Origin: Helianthus annuus
Lineage: Eukaryota; Streptophyta; Magnoliopsida; Asterales; Asteraceae
Length of the DNA: 64,000 nt
Reading direction: 5' to 3'
NCBI RefSeq assembly: GCF_002127325.2
Contig: NC_035436.2
Span: 116,414,233 to 116,478,232 of the forward strand
The notes beneath the pieces were generated by a model. That model ran no database searches, was not told where the DNA came from, and worked only from the letters and a program-made list of their open reading frames with translations. The translations under genes were made by a program, and so were the position numbers. Below are positions 34,368-46,909 of the stretch, in pieces (the stretch's first letter is position 1; the number at the start of each line of letters is the position of its first letter).

Positions 34368-35953
34368 AAAACCATGTACTAGGTATGCTAGGTCAACATA
34401 CGAAGCAAAAATGTCTTTGAAATCATGTGCTAGGTATGTCGATCAACATACGAAGAAAAAGTGTCTTTGAAAACCATGTACTAGGTATGCTAGGTCAACA
34501 TACGAAGTAAAATGTCTTTGAAATCATGTGCTAGGTATGCTAGGTCAACATACGAAGCAAAATGTCTTTGAAAACCATGTACTAGGTATGCTACGTCAAC
34601 ATACGAAGCAAAATGTCTTTGAAATCATGTGCTAGGTATGCTAGGTCAACATACGAAGCAAAATGTCTTTGAAAACCATGTACTAGGTATGCTATGCCAA
34701 CATACGAAACAAAAATGTCTTTGAAAACATTTACTATATGTACTAAATAAACAAACCATGTATAATGTCATGAAAACAAGAAAGTACTGATAGGCACATA
34801 TGAGTCACCCCAAAACATTTGAAAATGTAAAAGAGGGGATTATGTGCTCGCTTGGGATTGCGTATAAGTCTTGTTCAAATGATTAAACAAAGCTCAAAGG
34901 ATCAAGAGTTCAATGGTCTCCTAATATCAGATAACTATGTTAGTGTGTCGAGACTTTAATCGGGGGATAGGAAAGAATGAAGTCTTATAAACCAAACGAG
35001 TGTTGGAACTCATGTGATATGGTTTACTAAACTTAACATTCTAATTTGGAAAGGATACTAAGTGCCTTTGACCTGTTATGACTCGTTAAAGTGGTTTACG
35101 CCACTTTGACAGGTCATTAGCATAATTTATAAGTTTGGATGGTCATATATGCCCTATGATTAGTCTTATATGATAAAATATGTTTGATAATGTTATATCA
35201 TCAGTTTAGATGTTTAGATATTAAAACTTTGGTTGCATATACTTAAAATCAATTTATGCGCAAAAAGGGCGTTTTGGTCATTTTAAAAGAACATAAAAGC
35301 GACTCATCATATAACTAACCAAACCTTATGACTATAAGGTATAACCTCAGAGGGTTATTTCCTATATAACTATGATCACAAAAATGTGCTTAGTCGAATT
35401 CTAAGATCGACCAAACGGGTCGGATTCAAAAATTAAAGCGATGGTCAAACCGCTCGACTTACGACCCAAATAGAAGCACTAAACTAGAAATGACGAGTTA
35501 GACATGTTGGAACATGTCTAATTAAGTTATAAAATTGATTTGGTGTCAAAACATTAAGTTTTAAAACCCGCAAACAGTTTCGTCGTAAAAAGCACTTATA
35601 CGCATCTTTGACTGTTAATAAATAAAACTTTGACTCGTCACTTCGCCTAGTAAACGTGGTAATCAGAAGGTGTAATCGTAAGGGATTATAAACTTCGTGA
35701 TTACGATCACGTTGCAAATTCAATTGAACTTTGACTTGACAAAAAATGGTCAGAACCGAAAGTCAAACAGGAAGTCAAACTATTTGACTTTTAGCTTAAA
35801 ATAACTAAAATAAATGAAACAGACTAGGAGTGAGTACTTACTTGTGTTAAGGAACACTTAAGAACTCAGTTAGGAGGCTTCCAAAAGCTGGAAACAACTC
35901 CAAAGAGATGGGAGAAGAAGAACGAGAAATGAGCAAGCGAAAATGGATGAATT
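34368..35953 (-). repeat. Middle segment of old LTR 'E' with tandem array
   Basis: 34368-34740 is an array of about 52-bp units (CTAGGTATGCTAGGTCAACA, ACGAAGCAAAATGTCTTTGA) that alternate ACCATGTACT and ATCATGTGCT, so it is really a 105-bp dimer. The rest is alignable with LTR D (CACCCCAAAACA, GGTATAACCT, GATCGACCAAACGGGTCGG) but much diverged. A donor-like GTAAGT (rc) is at 35841. No ORF is supported. Confidence 0.7.
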
Positions 35954-38900
35954 TGTCACACCCCTTTCTGCGGCGGAAGCACGAGGTGTGATCATGAAAG
36001 GTTCTCATTGCATACGAAAGGTAAACATACTACATGCTCATGAAAATAACTTCAAATACCATAACTTGAAATCATAAGTTAGCGTTTACAACGCGAGTTA
36101 ACATAAAACATTGTCTTAAAAGGTTTACACTTTATTTAAAGACAAACACAAGCGACATCCACGAGCATAAGAGAGACCACGCGCACATCCATCCTAGTTA
36201 CCTGAAATACATGTGAGTTTTGGAAAAACGTCAACATAATGTTGGTGTGAATTCATGCCGTTTTGTTTTGCACTTTTGTATACTTTGTATGAAAACATAT
36301 TTTGTGAATAAATCGAGTTTTCATTAAATCCAGTTTCATGTGTACACCACGTACTCATGTATGATTCAAATTCTTCTAGAGTACCCCACGTACTCAAGTA
36401 TAATCCATGCTTTTCTTGAGTACCCCATGTACTCAAGTATTCATCAAGTTTTAGAATGGTATGAGTTTTTATGTAAATTAAGTATTCCTGTATGTATCAG
36501 GATTGTTAATGGGTTGCAAAGCCATTAACATGTGACACGACATAGGAAGTCACCAAACCTTAGGCATTTAATTGGTATATTCTGAGACACAAAAGCACTA
36601 CTCGATACTCGCCCTCATCGAGAGTGTGGCTGCCCGGCACCCGTTAGATCTAACCTTTTGTTCTGCGGTCTAGGTATATTGTTGATTAATGGTGCTTCTG
36701 TACCCTATTCGTGACACGATTCCTCGCATCATTTTTCATAGCGCATCCTACTTGGTACTCGTTTCTCACCAAGCGCGCTTCTCATATTCCTATTTCACAA
36801 CACACTTGGTACTCGTTCTCACCAAGTGCGCTTCTCGTTTTCTTATTTCACAACACACTTGGTACTCGTTCTCACCAAGTGCGCTTCTTGTATTCTTATA
36901 TCGCTACACACTTGGTACTCGTTCTCACCAAGTGTGCTTTTTATTATCATACCATTTGTTAAACATAAAAATATCTGTAACATGTATTTCACCCCCGAAG
37001 TTATAAAACTGAAAACAGTTAAGAGAAAAGGGGGAGCATGAACTCACAACTTTGCGTTCCTGTGCGTCGTAAACTTCACCGGGTTTGCTTATTTAACGTC
37101 GTAACCTATACGCGTTTTCTTAACGTTAGTCACTAGACTTGCGTCGCACAAGTTCAGTCACTCACTTTTGTATTCGTATTGTCGTGTTAAAAATATTTCA
37201 TATTTTTTTAACTAAGTATCTTACTTATATTATTTTTCGCAAATTAATATAAGTATCTTGTGTTTTGCACTTTGCACCCGAATTATGTGTCTTGTATATT
37301 GTATGTGTATTTTCATGTTTATACTCCTCATGAGTATTTAGTGTATTTTTACGTCTTAATACGCTAGCACGTATAACACATACTATATACACTTAGCACA
37401 GAAGTTGGTGATAAAATAATATATATTTTTCTCTCAAAAATATACATACTTATATCCATTTTTATTCTTGAAGAAATCCTCATTTCTTATCACCAAAAAT
37501 TAGGGAAACCTTGGTAATACTCTTAAATACATTTTTAGGGAATAAGTTTCTCAAAAACTTATATTTTTCTAAGTATCAAAATTTATAAAAATTTTGGCAG
37601 AGTTTCCCCTAAAAATGGAGGTTTCCCATGTTTTCAAAACATGTGTTTATTTTCTTTTAAATCGTCAACAATCATCAACAACACTTATCAACAATAATCA
37701 TCCACGAATATCACTAATTTCTCCATTTCATGAACTTGGTTATTTACTAAAATTGTGTAGTAACTTACTAGCACATTTAGTAAGTCTTGTTATCTTTAAA
37801 AATAAGTTTAGTTTCTTAAAAACCTTATTTTCAAAGAATATAAAGTTTCACAACTTCTAGTCGGTTTTTACGAAAATTATTTCTTTGTTAAAACTTTTGT
37901 TACACAAGTGTCCATACACTTGTTTGTTCACAAAAATCACTTTTGTTTGTGTAAGATCCGGTTTAGAACAGGTGGTTCCTTTTGACGCTTGGTCTTTTGA
38001 AAATACCACTTGTAGATACATAGATCGGCAAGTTTTAAACACTATTTTACAAGTAAAAATACTTTTACACAAGTTCATGTTTCTCGTGTGGTAGAGTTTC
38101 ACTTTTTAACCCTTGTACCGTCCGAAACAAGCTTATGTCAAGATCTATGATCTTAACAAAGTCGGGTTAAACGGTGATCCGAGCTACCACAACGTAGATC
38201 GGGCCTAAATAATCCCACAAATCAAATACTACCACATTTACACATCATGTGAGCTTTTATCCATCATTTAAGTGTCTTTTAGTAGACTTTAATGTATCAA
38301 ATTGCAAGATTCCAAGTTTTAACTGTTATCTATCATATTAACCACTCTAGATTAGTTCAAGAATGTGTTTTAAGTAACTCACCACTAGCTCGAGGCTAGG
38401 GAAGAATCTAGACGCGAATGTGGTGGATAAAAGCTAGAGAAAAAGGTCCTTCGTGCTCCGAGTGCACCAAGCCTCCTAATACGTGATCCTTGATGCTTGG
38501 GTATGCTTGGAATGGCTTGAACAAGGCTCGAAAAATTGATGGGTGATTAGGGATGTTTGGCCGTGAGCTTTCTAGAGGGAGAGAGGAGAGTTGTTTGGTG
38601 TTGTGAAGTGTGAAAGTTCATATGTGCCATCTCACGGTATTTATAGACATTCCATATGGCATATTCCTAGCATATTCCTGGCATATTCTTGGAATATTCC
38701 TAGCATATTCCTGGCATATTCCTGGAATATTCCTAGCATATTCCTAGCATATTCCTGGAATATTCCTAGCATATTCCTGGCATATTCCTGGAATATTCCT
38801 AGCATATTCCTAGCATATTCCTGGAATATTCCTAGCATATTCCTGGCATATTCCTGGAATATTCCTAGCATATTCCTAGCATATTCCTGGTATATTCCTG

Positions 38901-39514
38901 GAATATTCCTAGCATATTCCTAGGTTTTCTGCGTTGTCGGCGTTTTGCAGTGTAAGCACTGTGTCGCGTAGGAACTCACGGTACGCGCTTAAACTTGAAA
39001 AATAACGTTTTTAAGCGTTTCAATTTATTTTTCAACACGAACCTGATTAAAATAAAATTTTAATCATAACAGAATATTTGTGGGATTAAATATTATCCGG
39101 GCGGCCACCAACGTTCGTTTCGCAGTTTTGTCGTAATTAGTTCTGCACTTAAAGTGTGTTTCGGGTGCCTTTTAGTGCGTGTTTTAGCTTTCGTAATGAC
39201 CATAAATTAAACCCTGATATGTACTCTTGGGTTTTAATGTACCTTTGTCGTAGGACCTACACCTAGGCCTCAATTCTAATGTCTGACTGCTTTCTGCAGT
39301 TCCGTTGACACAGTGTGTCTTACCGGTGAGTTTACTAATATTTCTGACGCAACGCTCTCGTTTTTGCATAAAGCAATATTTTGTAGTATACAACGTGCAT
39401 GAATTCACTTGCTTAGCTTCTAATCAGTCAATGTTGACATTTAAGCTCATAATTGCAGTCATTAAATAATAATTAAAATGTACGGAAGTTACCGGTTTTG
39501 TGCCAGTTGTCACA
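35954..39514 (-). repeat. 3' LTR of element C, 3561 bp
   Basis: On the + strand it begins TGTCACACCCCTTTCTGCGG and ends CCAGTTGTCACA. It contains the conserved leader module (36201-37046), three CACTTGGTACTCGTTCTCAC repeats at 36740-36940, a TATA box at 38638-38645 and the CATATTCCT minisatellite at 38659-38925. Confidence 0.95.
38659..38925 (-). repeat. Minisatellite directly upstream of the TATA box in C 3' LTR
   Basis: Ten-base words CATATTCCTA, CATATTCCTG and AATATTCCTG alternate in a higher-order 30-40 bp pattern for about 270 bp. In element orientation they end about 15 bp before TATAAATA, so they form the core-promoter-proximal U3. The long frames across the array (IPSIFLAYSWN repeats) are artefacts. 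Confidence 0.88.
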
Positions 39515-39550
39515 GTCTCCCCCTGTTAAAAGAATTTCGTCCCGAAATTC
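39515..39550 (-). other. Polypurine tract and stop-overlapping palindrome of element C
   Basis: Reverse complement gives AACAGGGGGAGAC next to the LTR. GAATTTCGTCCCGAAATTC at 39532-39550 is a palindrome that shares two bases with the TGA stop of gag-pol (39549-39551). Confidence 0.85.
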
Positions 39551-42500
39551 AGGTTGAACTAACTCTCGCAGGAGTCTTCTTGAATAGGTGGGGATACTTT
39601 TCTTTGAACTGGTCTTCGCGTTCCCATGTATACTCGGGTCCGTGCTTAGAGCTCCAACGTACTTTGACAAGTTTCACACTGCTCCTCCTAGTCTTGTTGA
39701 CTTTCCAGTCAGTAACCTCAACGGGTTGTTCTGTAAATCGGAGGGCTTCATCAATATGCACTTCATCCACCGGGATGATCACGTTTTCTTGTGTTGGACT
39801 CTTCTTCAGGTTGGATACATGAAACGTATCATGTACTCCATTAAGTTCTTCCGGTAACTCCAACTTGTACGCCACGGTACCAATTCTTCTCAAGATTCTG
39901 AATGGTCCGATGTATCGTGGGTTCAGCTTTCCACGCTTTCCAAATCTGACTACGCCCTTCCAAGGTGAGACTTTTAACAACACTTTGTCTCCCACCTCGA
40001 ATTCTACTGATTTTCTTTTCGGATCAGCGTAGCTCTTTTGTCGATCTCGAGCCGCCTTAATGCGTTCTCGGATCTGCGCAATCTTGTCGGTTGTCTCTTG
40101 AACAAGTTCAGGACCAACCATACGTTTATCTCCGGCATCTGCCCAACATAAGGGCGATCGGCATTTGCGGCCATACAGAGCTTCGAACGGCGCGGCCTTT
40201 ATGCTTGTATGGTAACTGTTATTGTAGGAAAACTCAACTAATGGTAGGTGAGTATCCCAGCTGCCGCCTAGATCCATGACACATGCGTGAAGCATATCTT
40301 CTAACGTTTGTATAGTCCGTTCGCTCTGGCCGTCTGTTTGCGGATGGAATGCCGTGCTTAGATCTAACTGAGATCCAAAGGCTTCCTGAAATAATTGCCA
40401 GATTCTTGAGACAAAGCGTCCATCTCTGTCTGAAATGATTGAGATAGGCACTCCATGACGTGCCACAATTTCTCTTAAGTATATTTCTGCAAGCTTTCCA
40501 GTGCTATCCTTCTCACGGATTGGTAGGAAATGCGCAGACTTCGTCAGCCGATCAATTATTACCCATATCATGTCGTGCCCTCTCGGGGTCCTGGGTAATT
40601 TCGTTATGAAGTCCATCGAGATTTGTTCCCACTTCCACACGGGAATCTCTGGTTGTTGTAGTAGACCGGACGGTTTTTGATATTCGGCCTTAACCTTAGC
40701 ACAGGTTAGGCATTTTCCAACATAGACAGCAACATCGCTTTTGAGTCTCGGCCACCAATAGTACTCTTTCAAGTCTTGATACATCTTGTCCGATCCTGGG
40801 TGGATCGAATATCTCGATTTGTGGGCTTCATTAAGGATGACTTCTCGTATGCCACCATAGAGTGGAACCCAAATACGCTTCTTGAAGTATAAGGCTCCCT
40901 CTTCATTTGGTGCCATGTACTTCAATGCACCTCGGAGGTATTCAGCTTTACGGTTCTCTCCTTTAAGAGCTTCTTGTTGTGCATCACGAATGCGTGCAGT
41001 GAGGTTCGTTCGAATGGTCATTTCTAACGCTCGAACTCTTAGGGTCTTAACCCTTTCTTTTCGACTTAATGCGTCTGCTACAACGTTTGCCTTTCCTGGG
41101 TGGTACTTAATCTCACAGTCGTAATCATTTAGCAGCTCGACCCATCGCCGCTGGCGCATATTCAATTCCTTCTGATTAAATATGTGTTGCAGGCTTCTGT
41201 GATCTGTGAAGATTGTGCATCGAGTACCATATAGATAGTGTCGCCAGTTTTTCAAGGCGAATACCACTGCGCCCAGCTCCAGGTCATGAGTGGTATAGTT
41301 TCTTTCATGCACCTTCAGTTGCCTTGAAGCGTAAGCGATGACCTTTTGGCGTTGCATGAGCACGCAACCTAGTCCTTGTCGCGAGGCGTCACAGTATACC
41401 ACGAAGCCTTCCGAACCTTCGGGTAGTGACAATATTGGTGCATCGCATAGCTTGCTTTTGAGTAGCTGAAAAGCTTCCTCTTGTTTAACACCCCAGTCAT
41501 ACTTCTTGTCTTTCTGTGTAAGGGCAGTTAGCGGCTGAGCTATTTTCGAGAAATTCTCGATGAATCTCCTATAGTAGCCCGCTAAGCCCAAAAATTGGCG
41601 AACCTCAGTTGGGGTTTTGGGAGCTTCCCAATTCTTTATTGCTTCTATCTTGGACGGGTCTACATGAATGCCCTTCTCATTCACCACGTGACCAAGAAAT
41701 TGTACTTCGCGAATCCAGAATTCGCACTTTGAGAACTTTGCATACAGTTTCTCTATCTTCAGTAGTTCTAGGATGGTCCTGAGGTGTTGCTCATGCTCTT
41801 CTTTCATCTGAGAGTAGATCAGGATATCGTCGATAAATACAATCACGAATTTATCGAGATATGGTTTGCATACACGGTTCATCAGATCCATAAAGACCGC
41901 TGGTGCATTCGTCAGCCCGAATGGCATCACAAGAAACTCGAAATGTCCATAGCGTGTTCTGAATGCAGTCTTTGGTACGCTTTCTTCTTGTATCCTTAAC
42001 TGATGATATCCAGATCGAAGGTCGATCTTGGAATAGTAGCTTGATCCTTGCAACTGATCAAATAAGTCATCAATCCTCGGTAGTGGGTACCGATTCTTAA
42101 TAGTGAGTTTGTTCAGTTCTCTGTAATCGATGCACATTCGCAGAGTTCCATCCTTCTTCTTCACGAACAATACTGGAGCTCCCCAGGGCGAGAAGCTTGG
42201 CCTTATGAATCCTTTATCCAACAACTCCTGAAGTTGTGTAGATAATTCTTGCATCTCGGATGGTGCAAGTCGATAGGGGGCCTTGGCTACAGGAGCGGCT
42301 CCTGGAACCAAGTCTATACGGAATTCGACTTGTCGTTGCGGAGGTAGTCCTGGTAGATCTTCGGGAAAAACATTAGGAAATTCCTTTACCACAGGAATGT
42401 CTTCGAGTTTCGGCTCCACAGCCTTTTTATCTACAACATGTGCCAGGAAAGCGACACATCCTTTCCTTAAGCACTTCTGTGCTTTCATGCAGCTGATGAT

Positions 42501-43247
42501 TCGCAGAGGCGCGTCTCGTCTTTCTCCATGTACGATGAGGGTTTCATCATTCGCCAAAGGGATGCGAATGATTTTCTCATGACAAATGACTTCAGCTTTG
42601 TTCTTGGATAACCAGTCCATGCCGACTACTACACCGAAGCTACCTAATTGGATAGGTAAGAGGTCGATGCTAAATTTTCGCTCACCAAGTTCTAGTGTGC
42701 AGCCTCTAACAACTTCGCCCGATTCAACAAGTTTACCATTGGCTAGTTCTATGGAATAAGGAATTTCTAATCTACTAGATTCTATTCCAAGCGTACGTTT
42801 AAATTCCACGGACATGAAACTATAATCGGCTCCAGTGTCGAATAATATGGATGCAAAGTGATTGTTAACGAGAAACGTACCGGTGACCATGTTAGGGTCC
42901 TCGCGTGCGTTCCTTTTCTTGTCACCAGACGACTCAGCATGCGTCTCGGTCTTTTCTGTCCAGAGTACGAACGCCACTGCACCTCCAGTGCCGTCGAAGT
43001 TCAGCGGTTTGCAGTCGAGAAACTGCTTGAAAGTGCAGCCCTGAGCTGAGTCTCCTCCAGATGAATCTCCATTCCCATTACGTCTTGCATTGCTTGGTCC
43101 TCCAATTTGTTCAGTACGGTTCGCCTCGTACTGGGCGATAGCTGCGGAGATTCTTTCCTCCAGTAGGGCGTTTAGCTCTTCAGCAGTTCTTGGAAGTGGG
43201 GGAGGAGGAGGTTGATCACGAGCGTTCACAGCTCTTTTGGGTGCCAT
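39549..43247 (-). CDS. Gag-deleted Gag-Pol polyprotein of element C
   Basis: This is a 1232-aa frame from the ATG at 43247 ([10 protein letters not shown]). A second in-frame ATG lies 12 codons upstream, but the chosen one fits the gag start of element A and sits three bases after TTCTGTCAG. Residues 1-100 match the gag N terminus up to WTEKT, then a short [11 protein letters not shown] remnant joins NAREDPN before the protease. Compared with A about 320 gag residues are missing, including the capsid core and all CCHC knuckles. From the protease DTGAD (about 137) onward it is collinear with A: RT with FIDD near 472, RNase H, integrase HHCC and DDE, GPF and chromodomain-like tail, all without breaks. 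Enzymes may work, but particle formation would need Gag from elsewhere. Confidence 0.95.
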   Translation of the reverse strand: MAPKRAVNARDQPPPPPLPRTAEELNALLEERISAAIAQYEANRTEQIGGPSNARRNGNGDSSGGDSAQGCTFKQFLDCKPLNFDGTGGAVAFVLWTEKTETHAESSGDKKRNAREDPNMVTGTFLVNNHFASILFDTGADYSFMSVEFKRTLGIESSRLEIPYSIELANGKLVESGEVVRGCTLELGERKFSIDLLPIQLGSFGVVVGMDWLSKNKAEVICHEKIIRIPLANDETLIVHGERRDAPLRIISCMKAQKCLRKGCVAFLAHVVDKKAVEPKLEDIPVVKEFPNVFPEDLPGLPPQRQVEFRIDLVPGAAPVAKAPYRLAPSEMQELSTQLQELLDKGFIRPSFSPWGAPVLFVKKKDGTLRMCIDYRELNKLTIKNRYPLPRIDDLFDQLQGSSYYSKIDLRSGYHQLRIQEESVPKTAFRTRYGHFEFLVMPFGLTNAPAVFMDLMNRVCKPYLDKFVIVFIDDILIYSQMKEEHEQHLRTILELLKIEKLYAKFSKCEFWIREVQFLGHVVNEKGIHVDPSKIEAIKNWEAPKTPTEVRQFLGLAGYYRRFIENFSKIAQPLTALTQKDKKYDWGVKQEEAFQLLKSKLCDAPILSLPEGSEGFVVYCDASRQGLGCVLMQRQKVIAYASRQLKVHERNYTTHDLELGAVVFALKNWRHYLYGTRCTIFTDHRSLQHIFNQKELNMRQRRWVELLNDYDCEIKYHPGKANVVADALSRKERVKTLRVRALEMTIRTNLTARIRDAQQEALKGENRKAEYLRGALKYMAPNEEGALYFKKRIWVPLYGGIREVILNEAHKSRYSIHPGSDKMYQDLKEYYWWPRLKSDVAVYVGKCLTCAKVKAEYQKPSGLLQQPEIPVWKWEQISMDFITKLPRTPRGHDMIWVIIDRLTKSAHFLPIREKDSTGKLAEIYLREIVARHGVPISIISDRDGRFVSRIWQLFQEAFGSQLDLSTAFHPQTDGQSERTIQTLEDMLHACVMDLGGSWDTHLPLVEFSYNNSYHTSIKAAPFEALYGRKCRSPLCWADAGDKRMVGPELVQETTDKIAQIRERIKAARDRQKSYADPKRKSVEFEVGDKVLLKVSPWKGVVRFGKRGKLNPRYIGPFRILRRIGTVAYKLELPEELNGVHDTFHVSNLKKSPTQENVIIPVDEVHIDEALRFTEQPVEVTDWKVNKTRRSSVKLVKVRWSSKHGPEYTWEREDQFKEKYPHLFKKTPARVSST

Positions 43248-43275
43248 GTTCTGACAGAACACGACCCAATAGGGT
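43248..43275 (-). other. 3'-splice-site-like sequence at C gag-pol start
   Basis: On the minus strand GTGTTCTGTCAG precedes AAC-ATG, with the AG at 43252-43251 and the ATG three bases further. The matching donor candidate GTG/GTGAGT lies at 46366 in the 5' LTR. Confidence 0.5.
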
Positions 43276-43283
43276 TTAGACAT

Positions 43284-43921
43284 TTGTTTGATATCGTCTT
43301 ACTAGACAGTGGTAGTATGACATATACCCACATAAGTGACATCAAACAATCCGCTATTTAAATCAATTCATACAGCAGCAAGCATGTATAAATAGATAAA
43401 TGTTGGCGGTTCTTGTCTTTATACCCTAAATTATTACTCCACCGAGTATTTATTAGGCTGGGGCAAGGGTGCTCACGTTTGACCCTTTTCTTGTACTGAG
43501 GGAATCTATACGTGATAAGACTTGCTGTGGTTTCTGTGCACTGAATTCCATAATTATGTATGCATCCATAATTACGTAACTCCTTGCACAGTCCGCACAG
43601 TTCGTTTCATCCTCGTATTTCTTCCTTCAGTTAAGTCATTGTTTTCAGGCAAAGTCATGTATACTAGGGGTATTCTACATCTAGTACATGTATATGCTAA
43701 TTATCACACATATTTGCAAGTAATCCTTAATCATAGACAAGTGCTACCCCAGTGCACCCTAGGTCATGTAGCGTCTTTTCTAGACTCATGCAAATAGTTT
43801 CAGGCAGTGGATGTCGCGGGACGTTTTATGCAATGAAAACTTTTTGAAAAATTGTTTCCGTGATAGGATCCTAGAGATTGTAGACTAGACTCGAGAAGGA
43901 ATCCGGGTTCACTACAATCGC
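43284..43921 (-). other. Leader of element C
   Basis: About 640 bp are non-coding, with no counterpart of the additional ORF of element A. 43517-43609 is nearly identical to a block downstream of gag in element D. Confidence 0.65.
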
Positions 43922-43935
43922 AGCTCTGATACCAA
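43922..43935 (-). other. Primer-binding site of element C
   Basis: Reverse complement TTGGTATCAGAGCT lies two to three bases from the 5' LTR end. Its core TGGTATCAGAGC is of the Met-tRNA type. It continues GC where A and D have CA. Confidence 0.8.
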
Positions 43936-46621
43936 TCTGTCACACCCCTTTCTGCGGCGGAAGCACGAGGTGTGATCATGAAAGGTTCTCATTGCATACG
44001 AAAGGTAAACATACTACATGCTCATGAAAATAACTTCAAATACCATAACTTGAAATCATAAGTTAGCGTTTACAACGCGAGTTAACATAAAACATTGTCT
44101 TAAAAGGTTTACACTTTATTTAAAGACAAACACAAGCGACATCCACGAGCATAAGAGAGACCACGCACACATCCATCCTAGTTACCTGAAATACATGTGA
44201 GTTTTGGAAAAACGTCAACATAATGTTGGTGTGAATTCATGCCGTTTTGTTTTGCACTTTTGTATACTTTGTATGAAAACATATTTTGTGAATAAATCGA
44301 GTTTTCATTAAATCCAGTTTCATGTGTACACCACGTACTCATGTATGATTCAAATTCTTCTAGAGTACCCCACGTACTCAAGTATAATCCATGCTTTTCT
44401 TGAGTACCCCATGTACTCAAGTATTCATCAAGTTTTAGAATGGTATGAGTTTTTATGTAAATTAAGTATTCCTGTATGTATCAGGATTGTTAATGGGTTG
44501 CAAAGCCATTAACATGTGACACGACATAGGAAGTCACCAAACCTTAGGCATTTAATTGGTATATTCTGAGACACAAAAGCACTACTCGATACTCGCCCTC
44601 ATCGAGAGTGTGGCTGCCCAGCACCCGTTAGATCTAACCTTTTGTTCTGCGGTCTAGGTATATTGTTGATTAATGGTGCTTCTGTACCCTATTCGTGACA
44701 CGATTCCTCGCATCATTTTTCATAGCGCATCCTACTTGGTACTCGTTTCTCACCAAGCGCGCTTCTCATATTCCTATTTCACAACACACTTGGTACTCGT
44801 TCTCACCAAGTGCGCTTCTCGTTTTCTTATTTCACAACACACTTGGTACTCGTTCTCACCAAGTGCGCTTCTTGTATTCTTATATCGCTACACACTTGGT
44901 ACTCGTTCTCACCAAGTGTGCTTTTTATTATCATACCATTTGTTAAACATAAAAATATCTGTAACATGTATTTCACCCCCGAAGTTATAAAACTGAAAAC
45001 AGTTAAGAGAAAAGGGGGAGCATGAACTCACAACTTTGCGTTCCTGTGCGTCGTAAACTTCACCGGGTTTGCTTATTTAACGTCGTAACCTATACGCGTT
45101 TTCTTAACGTTAGTCACTAGACTTGCGTCGCACAAGTTCAGTCACTCACTTTTGTATTCGTATTGTCGTGTTAAAAATATTTCATATTTTTTTAACTAAG
45201 TATCTTACTTATATTATTTTTCGCAAATTAATATAAGTATCTTGTGTTTTGCACTTTGCACCCGAATTATGTGTCTTGTATATTGTATGTGTATTTTCAT
45301 GTTTATACTCCTCATGAGTATTTAGTGTATTTTTACGTCTTAATACGCTAGCACGTATAACACATACTATATACACTTAGCACAGAAGTTGGTGATAAAA
45401 TAATATATATTTTTCTCTCAAAAATATACATACTTATATCCATTTTTATTCTTGAAGAAATCCTCATTTCTTATCACCAAAAATTAGGGAAACCTTGGTA
45501 ATACTCTTAAATACATTTTTAGGGAATAAGTTTCTCAAAAACTTATATTTTTCTAAGTATCAAAATTTATAAAAATTTTGGCAGAGTTTCCCCTAAAAAT
45601 GGAGGTTTCCCATGTTTTCAAAACATGTGTTTATTTTCTTTTAAATCGTCAACAATCATCAACAACACTTATCAACAATAATCATCCACGAATATCACTA
45701 ATTTCTCCATTTCATGAACTTGGTTATTTACTAAAATTGTGTAGTAACTTACTAGCACATTTAGTAAGTCTTGTTATCTTTAAAAATAAGTTTAGTTTCT
45801 TAAAAACCTTATTTTCAAAGAATATAAAGTTTCACAACTTCTAGTCGGTTTTTACGAAAATTATTTCTTTGTTAAAACTTTTGTTACACAAGTGTCCATA
45901 CACTTGTTTGTTCACAAAAATCACTTTTGTTTGTGTAAGATCCGGTTTAGAACAGGTGGTTCCTTTTGACGCTTGGTCTTTTGAAAATACCACTTGTAGA
46001 TACATAGATCGGCAAGTTTTAAACACTATTTTACAAGTAAAAATACTTTTACACAAGTTCATGTTTCTCGTGTGGTAGAGTTTCACTTTTTAACCCTTGT
46101 ACCGTCCGAAACAGGCTTATGTCAAGATCTATGATCTTAACAAAGTCGGGTTAAACGGTGATCCGAGCTACCACAACGTAGATCGGGCCTAAATAATCCC
46201 ACAAATCAAATACTACCACATTTACACATCATGTGAGCTTTTATCCATCATTTAAGTGTCTTTTAGTAGACTTTAATGTATCAAATTGCAAGATTCCAAG
46301 TTTTAACTGTTATCTATCATATTAACCACTCTAGATTAGTTCAAGAATGTGTTTTAAGTAACTCACCACTAGCTCGAGGCTAGGGAAGAATCTAGACGCG
46401 AATGTGGTGGATAAAAGCTAGAGAAAAAGGTCCTTCGTGCTCCGAGTGCACCAAGCCTCCTAATACGTGATCCTTGATGCTTGGGTATGCTTGGAATGGC
46501 TTGAACAAGGCTCGAAAAATTGATGGGTGATTAGGGATGTTTGGCCGTGAGCTTTCTAGAGGGAGAGAGGAGAGTTGTTTGGTGTTGTGAAGTGTGAAAG
46601 TTCATATGTGCCATCTCACGG

Positions 46622-46629
46622 TATTTATA
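46622..46629 (-). promoter_or_regulatory. TATA box of element C 5' LTR
   Basis: TATAAATA on the minus strand (TATTTATA on +) lies between the minisatellite and a CT-rich region. U3 is therefore about 0.87 kb and the transcribed part of the LTR about 2.65 kb. Confidence 0.72.
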
Positions 46630-46642
46630 GACATTCCATATG

Positions 46643-46909
46643 GCATATTCCTAGCATATTCCTGGCATATTCTTGGAATATTCCTAGCATATTCCTGGCA
46701 TATTCCTGGAATATTCCTAGCATATTCCTAGCATATTCCTGGAATATTCCTAGCATATTCCTGGCATATTCCTGGAATATTCCTAGCATATTCCTAGCAT
46801 ATTCCTGGAATATTCCTAGCATATTCCTGGCATATTCCTGGAATATTCCTAGCATATTCCTAGCATATTCCTGGTATATTCCTGGAATATTCCTAGCATA
46901 TTCCTAGGT
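46643..46909 (-). repeat. Minisatellite upstream of TATA in C 5' LTR
   Basis: This is an identical copy of the array at 38659-38925, made of CATATTCCT words. No repeat-number difference between the two LTRs was seen. Confidence 0.88.

Noticed and set aside
36689..37006. 105-aa frame with THLVLVLTKCA repeats (also 44673-44990)
   Set aside because: Caused by CACTTGGTACTCGTTCTCAC repeats within LTR C; no protein family.
38591..38923. 110-aa frame with IPSIFLAYSWN repeats (also at 46575-46907)
   Set aside because: Translation of the LTR minisatellite; present on both strands and in both LTRs, no start context or family.
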